Positions 31,701 to 43,200 of a stretch of DNA of 64,000 bases are shown piece after piece. Where the stretch lies: assembly GCA_019096065.1 (NCBI GenBank), contig JAGUCH010000002.1, forward strand, positions 7,266,501 to 7,330,500, written 5' to 3'. Below the pieces are notes generated by a model that worked only from the letters and a program-made list of their open reading frames with translations, did not search any database and was not told the DNA's origin. The position numbers and the translations under genes are program-made. The stretch's first letter is position 1. The number at the start of each line of letters is the position of its first letter. Source of the stretch: Paracyclopina nana. Taxonomy: Eukaryota; Arthropoda; Copepoda; Cyclopoida; Cyclopettidae.

Positions 31701-34170
31701 GGAAGAGGCCGCCGAAATTGTCACCAAGTGGGACTACATCTACTATGAGGCCAACAAATTCTGCTTGCCAACCTACACGAAAATTCCCGAGAACAGGAAA
31801 GATCACTTCAATGCGGTCATGAAGCGAAGTGAGATGACAAAAGTTGTCAACGCCAAGGGAAGCAACGACAAGAGGACTTATTTGTCCATGGACAAGAGGC
31901 TCACAGATATGTACAGGAACAAGGGAGTTGATGTGACTGTGGATGAGATTCTTGACATTATCATGGCGTCGGCCTACCTTCTTGGGTACGACCCATTCAA
32001 TCTTGTCCATGAGGAAATTCCTGACTATGTTCCAGAGGTAAGGCAATTTAATAATCTTCTACTAGCTGCAACTTGCTCAAATATCTGACATCTCTAATTG
32101 TTTGTCGTTTGCTCATTATTGTTGTTATTTCAGCTGGCTGATCTGTATGAAGCGGCTAAAGTGCGCAACCATGACATCCTAGGTCTGGTTGAGAAATTCT
32201 CGGCTGATGCCAGAAACAACATCCCGCACTTGTATGTAGACCAACTGGAGAACCGTCGACGAAGCAAGAGACGTGGACCATCGGCTGAGAATGAGGATGA
32301 AGAACAGGAAGAAGACAGGCAACCATCCAAGAAGATCCGCTCCATCACACCAAGGAAGAAGTATCCCTTCACCCAATTCCGCCAAGCCGTGCAACCTGCG
32401 TCCAAGGTGATTCCGCCTGAACAAGTCGAACTTATTGACAGCGACGATGATTTCGTTCCTGAGGTCTCTGCTGAGAAGAGAAGAAAAGAAGAAGAAGAGA
32501 AGGCAAAGGAGAAAGAACGACGAATGGAAAGGACCAGGCAAATACTGGCTGAAGATGCAGAAAGGGATAGGCAAAGGCTGCTTAGGAAGAGACCTACTGC
32601 AAAGCTGACTGGTCCATTTGCTGACAAGTACAATGCTCCTCCCGTAAGTCCTTAACACCTTTCTCCAATAATTTACCTTTCAATCAAATCTACCTTTATA
32701 CACATTCCAAAGTTTCTGTACATAACCTTATGTTATGTAGAAAGCTCATTTTACATTACAAATCTTTGCCATAATGTATCAATCTATATACTCATTACAT
32801 TATATACCTTTGCAGGATCCACAGCCTTCAACCAGCAAAGCTGCAGGCAAAAAAGCTACTCCGCCTCCAGACACTCCAAGCTCTGATGAAGTTGGCGAAG
32901 AGGCGATCAAGACACCTCCTAAGTCTAAAAAGACCTAAATTCGTATGAAAATGAGGCTCACATGAAGAAAATTTCTAGTGATACGACGTGTGCAATTGAT
33001 CAGCCATTTCTTCTTTGCATTTTCATTTTGCATGGCTCAACAATTTGTATATAAATTCAAGATCTTTGCAACGGCGATATAAGAACAATTTCTAGTTTTG
33101 GAATATGCTATTCATGTGAAAATAAACAGTATGACATGTTAAAGTACAAATGCACAATCAGGGTCAATGGCTGAATGCATGGCTTGAAGGCATCGTGGGC
33201 CCAAAGCGGGTGCCGAACCAGGGCCCAGGGCCGAACTGCAGCCCAAAAGGACGGTACCTGTAAGCATAACAAAAAATTAGACACAGGTCTGATATCAGAT
33301 AAGTGCGCGAATTTTACAAATTTTGAATGACGACCTAAACCTGCCTTTAAGCTGTCTGTTCTTTGTAAACAACTTATTTTTCGTCTTACCTAATAGGTTG
33401 CTAACAGTCCAAAAAATGTCATTTTCACTTTCCTAATCTCAGCCTGTTTTGACACCTTAGATCGAGATTAGAAGCATACAGGTAGCGTTTCAGAAACATG
33501 TTCTCTTTGCAATCTCAGCCCATTTCATTAGAAAACATTTAGTGGGGAAAGATAAGCCATTTTTAAGCTTCTCTTCTAGACTTTATTAAAAAGGTATTTA
33601 CCGTACGGACGTGAAATCAATATTGCTATTTTTGAAAGTTACGTAATCTTGATGACGCGAAACAAGATATAGCCCTGCACATTTTCAAATCAAGATCAAG
33701 GGGCAAACTTTTGCTTAGGCAAATTCTGCTTTTTTGTAGCTGCACCGCTGCAACCTTTTTGTTGACAAATGCATACGTATAAGTACTGTTTTGCCATCTT
33801 TCTCTGGTGCAATGCCATCGATATCAATAGTCCTTTTAAGCTTCGTTTCATGTTTACCCCCTGAACAAGTGGTCCGCCCATCAAATACAGACACTCTAGC
33901 TACTGAACGAATGCATGCAAATAGGGCTTTAATGTCATTCCTACCCGGAATTAGTCTTCTGTCCACAGTGGGCCTAGATGAGACAACTATTTCCACAAAA
34001 GAAAGCGATGCGTTGCAAGGAATGGCCACGGTGGTGTTTGGGGCTGTTTGGGGCCAACAAAGCAAATGGTCCCATTTTCCGGGGCAATAACTGGAGTCGC
34101 GACTTTCACTTTGAATAGTTCCATTGCAGTCCAGCTCATTTGCTGCAATATTGTCTGATATCACCTCCAT
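22753..34170 (-). CDS. Class B (secretin-family) GPCR, PDF-receptor-like
   Basis: Nine exons joining in phase to 495 residues: 34170-33945, 24715-24639, 24574-24447, 24364-24223, 23878-23803, 23748-23668, 23633-23422, 23361-23134 and 23070-22753. The hormone-receptor domain is split by the 9.2-kb first intron: CPGKWDHLLCWPQTAPNTT in exon 1 and YCNVSGSWADKTDYEEC in exon 2. Seven membrane segments follow, with class B marks: CDRLRVHKNF, FWMFVEGMHLHSRV, FIGWC, a Cys-Trp in loop 2 (NNTCWEGYND), NLLFLVNIVRILVTKL, FPLLGITNLLFF and AILYCFLNSEVQEVI. The HKN, WMFVEG and PLLGITNLL patterns resemble insect pigment-dispersing-factor receptors more than CRF or calcitonin receptors; this is a judgement from memory, not a tree. 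No signal peptide is seen, so another 5' exon may exist. The intron at 23634-23667 is just 34 nt. Confidence 0.85.
25559..26092 (-). CDS. Two orphan exons inside the GPCR intron (unknown gene fragment)
   Basis: Minus-strand exon A (26092-25994, 99 nt) has a pyrimidine-rich acceptor (CTACATCAG) and a GTAAGT donor. Exon B (25717-25559) has an acceptor (CATGTTCAG), 52 codons and a TAG stop. Both are phase 0 and both begin with the residues VAFN, with similar DNA at their 5' ends, so one may be a duplicate of part of the other. Exon B (LEDYINLETGYPASKDPTLS... ending EKKK) has a protein-like composition. No upstream exon or start was found and the family is not recognised. They lie on the same strand as the GPCR, downstream of the transposase. 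They could be remains of a nested gene interrupted by the transposon, or an alternative 3' end. Confidence 0.4.
26300..29179 (-). pseudogene. tnp2/CACTA-like transposase, frameshifted
   Basis: A tiny first exon (29179-29169, ATGCCGCGCAG) splices over 61 nt to a long exon from 29107. The frame is open to a stop at 27094 (about 670 residues), and the homologous C-terminal part continues in a different frame from 27175 to 26300. The first part has a basic N-terminus, a long Asp/Glu/Ser-rich region, and a tnp2-type core (IADAPMRAKMKCLKTHTGFY then SCENC, and later FTVEPMHNVGG). The second part carries LSAEQ, LPREFNRRPREL and NIHSFSHL, the expected continuation. Both frames are open through an 82-nt overlap, and the switch probably lies near 27140-27175. 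No usable intron explains it, so this copy probably carries a one-base indel. An element of this type would move DNA by cut-and-paste. Confidence 0.7.
29562..32938 (+). CDS. Unrecognised 927-residue protein, probable transposon accessory protein
   Basis: Eight exons: 29562-29832, 29894-30198, 30262-30942, 31007-31207, 31277-31416, 31485-32037, 32134-32643 and 32816-32938. All splice junctions are good and in phase, so the gene is intact. The start is the first ATG (MPKKKERE). Regions: an N-terminal globular part with two Cys but no known motif; a Lys-poor, Thr/Pro/Ala-rich linker; a coiled-coil (about 390-420, MEEKIVDLEDKYDTKFDKLK); a conserved-looking globular core (about 430-720); and a highly charged C-terminal third with basic KKIR and RRSKRRGP motifs and an acidic DSDDD patch, suggesting nuclear location. 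It is transcribed divergently from the transposase. Some CACTA-like elements carry a second protein that binds element ends, but I see no homology to any I know. A poly(A) AATAAA lies at about 33121-33126. Confidence 0.65.
33164..33257 (-). other. Possible isolated terminal exon
   Basis: On the minus strand a good acceptor (GCTTACAG) is followed by a GC-rich open stretch, unlike the AT-rich surroundings. It encodes YRPFGLQFGPGPWFGTRFGP and a short end before TGA. A second frame is also open. No partner exon is identified. It could be an alternative GPCR exon or chance. Confidence 0.2.
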
Positions 34171-37100
34171 GATCACGATGTTCCGTTCAGAGCTGTTGCT
34201 GAGGCCCTACTGAAGCGTATACGTGTTTTACTGCGCGCTACGCACTTGCTCCTCGCTTTTAGCCACTACATCGCTCTGGGTTGGGAAACTACTTTTTCTT
34301 CTCTGCTGTATGCTTTTCATTTACTTTTTATAGCACAACGGATAGATCCTCATGGAGAGATTTTTTCAATTTATAAGGATTACGGCAGCAATGAGACTTC
34401 TGTTCGCTTCGAAAAGGGGCAACTTTATGTAAAATTGGTTATTGATTCAAACAGACATCAATAGCCATTATAGGTATACCCATTATGCCCCATTCATCCA
34501 CATTAGGGCTACGAGGCACAATTAGCTATTTTTATGCTCCTCTTTTTTATTCGTTTGGCCAAGCTATGAGCTAGAGAAAGCTTTTTGCAATAACAGCTTG
34601 TCACAAATATGTTACATACTGCTTTACTGCAGTGGTTGTAGATAAAAGCGTTTTGTTTGCTGGGTCAAAATGGTTATTTTTGGTGATGTATATTTGGCAA
34701 CCAACTCCAACGAATTCCTAGACTTGGCATCTAGTGAGAACTCAATACAACGCTGCAATGGTCATCTATCAACATTTCCCTGGACCCTTTGTGATTGAGT
34801 GCAACCAAAGCCAAAAGTAATGTAAATTTCCTGTCCGAGAAATCACTCGAAATCGTCCACCGAAAACCGATCATATGATGTTGCAACAAATTCAAGCACT
34901 CGCCTTTTTTACGGCTGCTCTACAACATGAAAAGTATGAATCACATGTAGTACATTGCTATTTTTGATAAATGTTTCAGCAGCTTTTATTGCTATGATTT
35001 GAATGTTTATGTGAGAACCCAAGTAGCTAGGGTCTCGTTGCCAGTTCAGTAAACAATGCTTATTACGCCAGTTCTATCCCATTTAGGTATTGCTTTTTGA
35101 CTCCCAAGGGACCTACTTTCACAGGGCAACAAGTTAGCCTACACTCAAAATGTTCCCACCGCAAATGGTCGCGGTGATGCAGCATATGGCAAGTCGACCA
35201 ACGCGGCCTTAAATTATCATTGCATTATTAATCACGATATTTCGAACATGACAAGCTATGAGAAACAGCCAAAAGGGAAGCCTTGCATGTATTGTAATGC
35301 AACAAAAACCAACATGCACTTCACGTGATTTGAATATATTGCTACATTGTATACCATTATCGTGAGGGGAAAACTAGACGCTTTCGCCGTTGACTAGCTG
35401 GTTCTGGTAAATTACTAGATCACATATGGACCTAATGCGCCATTAGTTCTTCTAAAAGGCCAAAAATGCAAATATAGATAAAATAAACAACTTTAAGCCC
35501 TCTCGATGCATTCCCAACGGTAGCGTAATGAGAAAAAACGCCCAAACTAAATCGCCTGATAAGGGCTTATACCAACTTACACGGCATGTTCAAAAGCAAT
35601 ACATGACGTACAACTAGACTACTTTTTGTTGCTTATAGATGTCCCCAAATTCACTGAATTGAAAGCAAATCTCCTCAAACGATTATCAGTTTAGAAATAG
35701 GTCACATTGACTTGGCAAAGGACCTAACCCAAACTACTTACAACACCCACGAACTATATATTTTCTGAAAGCTTATGTCCCAAGGGTTCATTTGGGGATA
35801 AAATAAAAATCCTGGCCTATCGCTTCCAATAACATAAAAATTTTAAAAACGTTTTGCGCAAAAACGGCTCAATTTTTTGGGGATAAGTAGCTTCAATGAC
35901 CCCCACTAATATTCAAAAATAAAACTAGTATAATAAAAAAGTCTATTTTTTGGGTGTTGTAAAGAGTTTGGGTTAGGACCTTCTTCAAGTCAATGTGAGG
36001 TATTTCGAAAAAGCAACCACTGTGTTACGGTCATTGAAATCGATATAGCAACTGTTTCATCAAGTATCAGAACACTTTCTGATGCCAATTACAAAACTTT
36101 ACAAGTGCATTTCGGCACTAGTTAAAGAATTTCACATATTACGATAGGTGGCATTTAATTGAGTGGCCTCTAACTAATCTTATCACCTTCTGTTTTGGAT
36201 AAAGACCATTCCTATCATTAGTAGGACGTAACAAATGTAATACAAATATATATAATAGTACTTTCTCCTACAGATAAGCATTTTTATGCTACCAATAATG
36301 GTCACGAAAGAACCCCCCTTCTTGCACAGACTTTCCTGTGGATATTTTAACACTTTGTACGCAAGATTCCGAAGAAAATGTTCCAAAAGCTGCAGAACAG
36401 TCTGCATCCTTTGTCGTCTGTAGTCTGCCCACGCAAAACTTTAAAACACTCCAAATGCGAAGACTGTTTTTATCATCACTCTAAAACAACTCGAGCGTTG
36501 TGGCGGTAGAGTATGAAGCAAAGGAGAACTTCCATCAAAACAAAATCCAATGAAAGCAGGATTTTGACAGATTTTAGAATGAACAAGAAGCACTTTTGAG
36601 CTGAGTGGTGGTCAACAAGGAAAATTCATCCCTCCATGAAAGCCGCATCGAACCTTTTACTGTAAAACTAGGACGCTGCCAAAAAGAGAGACATTTTTGC
36701 CAGCCATGTAACTTTTTTGAATGACACTCTGAGAGACAAGATGCTAACTTGGATGATCGAGTTGGAAAATATTAGCGATGCATGAAACGTGACACTTACA
36801 TGAAAGATACAGCGTGGCCAAAAAAAAGCTGAATAAAATTATTCAGTCAATGAATTTTTTTTCCTTTTTTAAATGTAAAAAGAACTAGTGCAAAATTGTA
36901 CCTTATATAAACGGACCACTTTTATGCATTTTTTCTTTTTCCACTCTATAGCGAAACTTTTAATTAGTTTTTCATTGCCTTAAGATACGGAAATGTGAGA
37001 GCTTTCATACTTAAAAAATCTCTGTCCCTCTGTTGTGTGGATCTATCATGCTAAGCTTGAGAAGACAGCGAAAGCTGCATCACGTTTTATCAGAACACTC

Positions 37101-37242
37101 TATATCAAAAATAAGCATCATAAGTTGCTGTCAGCAGTCAAGGCTAAACTCTTGCTAAAACACTATTCATGGCAAAATATTGAGGGAAGAAACTTGTCTG
37201 AGACCATTAACAAAGTGCTCACTGAGAAAATTGAAAACAATA
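34171..37242. other. Gene-poor AT-rich region with one MITE
   Basis: About 3 kb upstream of the GPCR start and of the secreted coiled-coil gene. Apart from the inverted-repeat element at 35703-35997 I see only short unsupported open frames (34246-34464 on plus, 36183-36407 on minus). The promoters of both flanking genes should lie at its edges. Confidence 0.5.
35703..35997. mobile_element. 295-bp MITE with 47-bp terminal inverted repeats
   Basis: The left arm (35703-35749, starting CACATTGACTTGGCAAAGGA) matches the reverse complement of the right arm (35951-35997) with about six mismatches. The element is flanked on both sides by AGGT (35699-35702 and 35998-36001), a likely 4-bp target-site duplication. 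The inside is AT-rich and non-coding. This fits a non-autonomous DNA transposon; the superfamily is not assigned. Confidence 0.75.
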
Positions 37243-40200
37243 ATGGCTTCATTTTGTGAAATAATCCCCTCCTTCATCACTTGTGCTCTAATCTTGACAT
37301 GTTCAGGAGACAAAGTGGATTTAGAAGTAATTTCACCAGACCATGAATTCCCACCTGCCATGGAGTCGACTTCAAAAATCCCACATGACTTTGGTAGTGA
37401 GACACTCAATACGAATGTGGATACCTTAGACAACTTCCTTAGCTATCTGAAGGAAAACAATAGTCCAGTTACCACTTTGGTGGAGCTCAGGAGCCTACTT
37501 TTGGCTGAAAAGGAGGAAAAGGTCACTCTTCTCACCCTGGTAGACGAAATGAAGGCTGAATTACGAGGAATCAAGTAAGAAAGCATTGTTGCAATCACAA
37601 TGAGATTTTTCATAGCGCAATTGCAAAACCTTGATGGATACCTAAACGTACATACACTCTGTAATAAGCAAGCTTGCGTGTTGTGCTGTTGCATAATAGT
37701 TGTTATTGTTGTGGTCACTCAACTCAGCAAAAATTAGATTTTTGGTGAAGCTCCAAACTGAAGAGCTACAAGTGCATGCTGAAGAGCTTTCCAAAGTTTG
37801 GCACCAAGTTGATGAAGAGAGAGAGGCAAGAATCAGATTGGAGAAGCAACTCTTATCTGGCCCAGAGGGGTTCACAGCAGAGAGAAGCAATTACGAGGTA
37901 CGCAAGCCGAACTCTACCTATTTTCGGCACCTTAAATATCAGCACTTTTTCCTGCTAACTTTGAAAAAAGTTAAGCCGTTTTGATCATGTCTGATTGCTG
38001 CAACGACAATGAAGAAAATTAAAAAAGAACCTTTCTCCTTTTTACAGGGTGGCAGCAATCAAGAGAATCTGGGGAAGTCTGCAGAAAAAAGGGATGACAG
38101 GATTGCCAATAAAAGCAACATATTGTGTCCCTGCTCCCCTTCAAAGAGCATGAAAGAGCTCTATGGCAAAGTATCAGGCATACATGAAACCGTTTCCTCC
38201 TTGAAGGAAAGGTTACTTCAGAGCAGGCCAACAAAGGCTCACAAATTAGAAAATACCATTAGCCAGAAGACTTTCAAGAACCACACGAGGTCTTTCATTA
38301 AAACAGTTGCTCTAATCCAGCGCTCTATGCAGTCTAGTCCATTTTTTCTGTCCATTTTTTGATGTTCCTGCAGGATTCATGGAGGCAGGAAAATCAGATA
38401 GTTTAAAAGTAGCCACTATAGTAGCGCACATATGCTTTGCAGACTACACAGACTGACAAGTAGATTTTCAATTACTTTCTAGGAAAATATCTACTGGACA
38501 GTCTGTATGGTACTTCGTTATTGTGTCGCCATTTTGCCCCCGCAACAACGAGAAACTTTTTCATGAAAGATCTTGTCTAGGAAAATTCTGAAAGTTTTGG
38601 AGCTCTTGACAAACCTCACTTCTTTTCATCAAAAAGTTTTGCTGAAAACCCACAAGTCAGCAGCTAAGAGGGTAGTGTTGCCAGACTCCTTGCTCCCCGC
38701 AGTTAAGGACACCAATCAATTGCTGGGATCCCTGAAAATCCTGATTAAATCGAAGGAAAATGGAGTGGCGACATCGCAGGCCAAAATGGCTGCTTTACAG
38801 ACATCCATGGAAGAAATCAGGAGCACGATAAAGAAATGCAATCAAATAGGTGATAAGATGCACAAGGCAATGCTGGAAATGAGAAAGCGGTCTTCAGCAA
38901 AAGGCGCATCTTCTACCAATAATACGAGGCTAAAAAAAGACCCAGCTGCCTTGAAAAGGCTATCAGGCAGGATTGATACCATTTCTGACAGCATTCGGGT
39001 AAGGAAATTACATTAGTGCTGGCTGAACTCTAATGACGAGCTCATTTTCGAGTCACCCTTTGACACTTTTTCTCCACCACCCAAAAAAGTCACCGCTTAT
39101 TAATTCGGTCAGTTAACTACTTTGAGAGGTCAGAAAAATGAAATATCGAGTGACTAATAATAATTGGCATAAAAAGTAAGCTTCCATCCTTTGAGTTTGT
39201 AGGCTTTTAACGGCACCAGCATAAGGAAATTATTGCAAAGTATTCCAAAGAACAAGGCAGCACTTAGCGGAGCTCTGCAAAGCCTGAAGGCGAAAATCTC
39301 GACCATGAGGGCAAACCTTCAGAGACTCAAGGAAGGTGTTTTAATCAAGACCACCTTGCACGAAAGCCGGCAACCAGATGGTGCAACAGCAATACTTTTT
39401 GCCAAACTCAACCGTGTGGAGAAGAAGTTGGCAACAGAGCTGCATTCATGCCCTCCTTCGCAGGCAAATGGTGACGCAAAATCAGAAAATCAACTTAAAT
39501 CTGCGCAAGTCAAGCAGTAAGCAATATGAAAGCCATATTCGCGGATATTAAGAGTGAGAATCCCATAGCAGTGCAGAAGGAGTCTAGTGGCTCCGACAGC
39601 TTTTCAAAAATCTTATGGACCATCTTGAGGGGCTACCCCTAGATACTCACTGTACCAAAGGGTTTTGCCCTCGGACCCCTGGGAGGGGAGATACACGCCC
39701 CCAAAGTTTGGAGAAATTCTTATGTAGTAAAACTTTGGACCCCCCTGGTGGCCACATGAGGCAACTTTTATCGACCCATTTTTTGTGCATTGTTATACCC
39801 CCTAAGGGTCTCTTGGGAAATGGGATAAAAGTTGTCGTTATGCATGCCCACTGTGCTCCAGGGGGCAATATGTTATTTTTAGGGGGTAACTTTGGCGCAA
39901 AATTGAGGAACCTTCCCGCGGATGAATTTTTATCAAAATTAACACAGAGTCAGCCAATGGTTAGTACTTTCATATAAAAGAATAAAAAAATGACCCTTTT
40001 TTGTTTAGAGCCAGATATTGTCCGTCAAAGTTTTGCTTATTTTAGCCAATATAACTTTGTTTTACAGACTTCAGATTTATGGCCTAAAAAAGAAATTTTA
40101 TTATAATTATTATATGTTGTGAACAATACTTATTTTGGTCATTTTTTGTTTTGGCTGCATCTAGGGGTACTTCCTTAATAAAAGTTTTAGAATTTTTGGA

Positions 40201-43200
40201 AAAAAATGGTTTAATTTTAAAACCTTAGTTTCTGAGTGATAAAATGAAAATGCATGAACTGGAAATGAAATTTTATTATAAATATGGGGTATAAGGAGCA
40301 ATTTTTATTATTGTCATACCTAGGTGTTCTCGATTTTAGGGGTAGTTATTTCATAAAAACTAATACATTTACTGTTAAAGTACCCCCAAAAATGATCCAA
40401 CACTATCATGACAACGATAAAAGTTGTTGAATGTACCACATATTTATAATAAAATTTCATTTTCAGCTCAATATATTTAAGTTCATTTAACAAATATGTA
40501 AGTTTAAACAAGACTGATGTATGTTTATTATAAAAGTATCTTGAAAAGTAATCAAACGTTATTTTAGTAAAAATAAAAGTTGCTTACCACTGCCAATAAT
40601 TATAATAAAATTTCATTTTCAGAGGTGAAAAATGAATTTTGTAACATACAAACTTAATTCTTGCAACTAGCACCAATTTTTCAAAAAATCATATAACTTT
40701 TATTTAGGAAGTGCCCCTAGATGCAGCCAAAACAAAAAATGACCAAAATAAGTATTGTTCACAACATATAATAATTATAATAAAATTTCTTTTTTAGGCC
40801 ATAAATCTGAAGTCTGTAAAACAAAGTTATATTGGCTAAAATAAGCAAAACTTTGACGGACAATATCTGGCTCTAAACAAAAAAGGGTCATTTTTTTATT
40901 CTTTTATATGAAAGTACTAACCATTGGCTGACTCTGTGAAAAAAATGAAAAAAATTCATCCGCGGGAAGGTTCCTCAATTTTGCGCCAAAGTTACCCCCT
41001 AAAAATAACATATTGCCCCCTGGAGCACAGTGGGCATGCATGACGACAACTTTTATCCCATTTCCCAAGAGACCCTTAGGGGGTATAACAATGCACAAAA
41101 AATGGGTTAATAAAAGTTGCCTCATGTGGCCACCAGGGGGGTCCAAAGTTTTACTACATAAGAATTTCTCCAAACTTTGGAGGCGTGTATCTCCCCTCCC
41201 AGGGGTCCGAGGGCAAAACCTTTTGGTACAGTGAGTATCTAGGGGTAGCCCCTCAAGATGGTCCATAAGATTTTTGAAAAGCTGTCGGAGCCACTAGACT
41301 CCTTCTGCACTGCTATGGGATTCTCACTCTTAAGACCTAACAACCTTTGCCGCGCAGAAATCGACAATTGTCATTTTCTTTGACGATTAGTCAGGTGGAA
41401 AAACCTTCTATTTGCTACTGCTGCCTTTGCTTTGAATGAGTACTAGAGTAGAAGAAAAGCATGCAACTTTGTTTTGTTTCCCTGCATCGTGTGCCTTAAT
41501 CAAGTCCCTTCTTTACTTTCCAGCCTCGAAGCAGACATTTCCTTGGCATTATCAGGCATAAGCCAAAAGGTCGATAGAGCTAATTGAATTACTGCATGTG
41601 AGGAGCACTGATTTTGAGCTGCCCTTTCAGGTGGATAAGATGAGCCATTGGATCAAAGATGGACTTTCCCTGCCCAAGAGGGACATAATGTCAAGTTTAT
41701 CGAGGATCAATGGAAAGATCGACTCCTTGGGGGCACTGGTGAAGAGCAAGGCAAATGCCAGCAGGACTGATACGAGCAATAACTTTTCAAAGGTATAACT
41801 TAGACTTGTACTTACTCAAAGTAAAACACGGGGATGCCATAGCGAGCCTAGCTCAACTCGCGCAACTCTTTCTTGGCTATCTTCGCTGTAGATTTTCGCT
41901 TCCAAGTACCAACTTCTGACTGCTGAGAGAACACGCGTCAACGCACGCGTTCGCTAATGTTGTTGTTTACATTTGCAACAAACCAGTCAACTCTCAGCGT
42001 TTGTCCCACTTTTTCAATGTTTTTGTCCGCCAAACGTTATTTTAATATTTTAAAAAATCCGCCGAGCTTCAGCAACTAATTTATGTTCTCCTGTCAGGAC
42101 TGGGATGTGCGGATCGTGTCAAATCTGACTTACTTAAATGAGATGTTTTTGAGCCAAGCTGAGCTGATTGAAGACACAAGAAGCCTATTAATCAACTCGT
42201 CCATTCTTCATATTAGCCAAGACAATGATGAATTACGGCAAAGTGTTCGCGTCGCCGACAACGAGCTCAAAATCATCATGTTAACTGACCAAGTGAAGAA
42301 ACTACTTTTCTTTCTAAAAATTGTGCACTTATTTTGACAGCACTCCTGTCTCAGGTTTCCTCTCTGCAAGATCAAATTGACAGGATTCATCCCAACTTTG
42401 CTTCAAAGTCGAAGAAAGGACCCAATGAGCTGAGAAAACAACTTGAGGAGGTCAAAAGGACATTGCCAATTATGCTCAACAAAGCCAAAGAGGTCATGAA
42501 CTGGACGCATCAGTTGCCGAAAAATCACTTTGACTACTTATACGATGAGAGCGTACGGGAAGGAGGAAATCATGCCGGCTCGTCGATATTAGAAAACAAC
42601 AATAGTAATGGAACTATCGACAAAATGGCAGAGCCAGAAAAACATGGTGGATCCAATTATGCTTTGATCAGTGGAGAAGATAGTTCGACAGAGTATTCCA
42701 ATGCTAGTCAGTCAGCAATGCCTCATGACACAGGCAATGGAAAATTAGAAAGCCAAGATCAGTCCAATTACCCTGGCAGGCTAAATGAAAAAAGTTCTGA
42801 GGCATATGTGGAAGAGTCTTCGAATGTTGCAGGAAGCAGTAGCTACGAAAAATATGCTAAATTCAATTATCCAGGCCTGGGTGACAGTCCACCCATGAAT
42901 GAGCCAGTTACAATGAATGGTGGGACGGGGTCTGAAGAAAAATACCGAAAAAACGACGGTTTACAAGAGAGCCCATTCAGTCCACGCGAAGATGCTTCGC
43001 CAGTTACTGAAGGAATCGCAGATGAATCGATTCAAAGTGTAACTACAGCATTATTGTACTCGTCATCAGACAAATCCCAAGAAAATGAAGTTCCTCAAGT
43101 AGATTCTAATTACTTAGCATCTGAGGCTTACGCTCCAGATAAAGCTGCAGAATACGAAGATTCACAAATAGGGGCTCTTAATGCAACACCTGAAGCCTCT

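Larger units (their letters stand above)
26300..32938. mobile_element. Two-gene DNA transposon nested in a GPCR intron
   Basis: The element is defined by a tnp2/CACTA-like transposase gene on the minus strand (29179-26300) and a divergent 8-exon gene on the plus strand (29562-32938), with 382 bp between their starts. Both look more GC-rich than the surrounding intron. True ends should lie outside these coordinates, roughly 25.8-26.3 kb and 32.9-33.6 kb. I looked for terminal inverted repeats and target duplications there. I saw only short partial matches such as CTACCTGT near 25870 and, inverted, near 33480, which I do not consider proof. Confidence 0.6.

Noticed and set aside
25790..33500. 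CACTA-type terminal inverted repeats for the two-gene transposon (CACTACCTGT near 25868 and a similar inverted motif near 33480)
   Set aside because: The match is only about 8-10 bp, the second copy lacks the CACTA terminus, and no target duplication was found.
39615..41266. Mirror-image open frames of 120 codons in the two arms of the palindromic element, apparently encoding nearly the same protein
   Set aside because: They are the same arm sequence read in both orientations, with no domain and no homologue known to me; the decayed copy does not preserve the frame.
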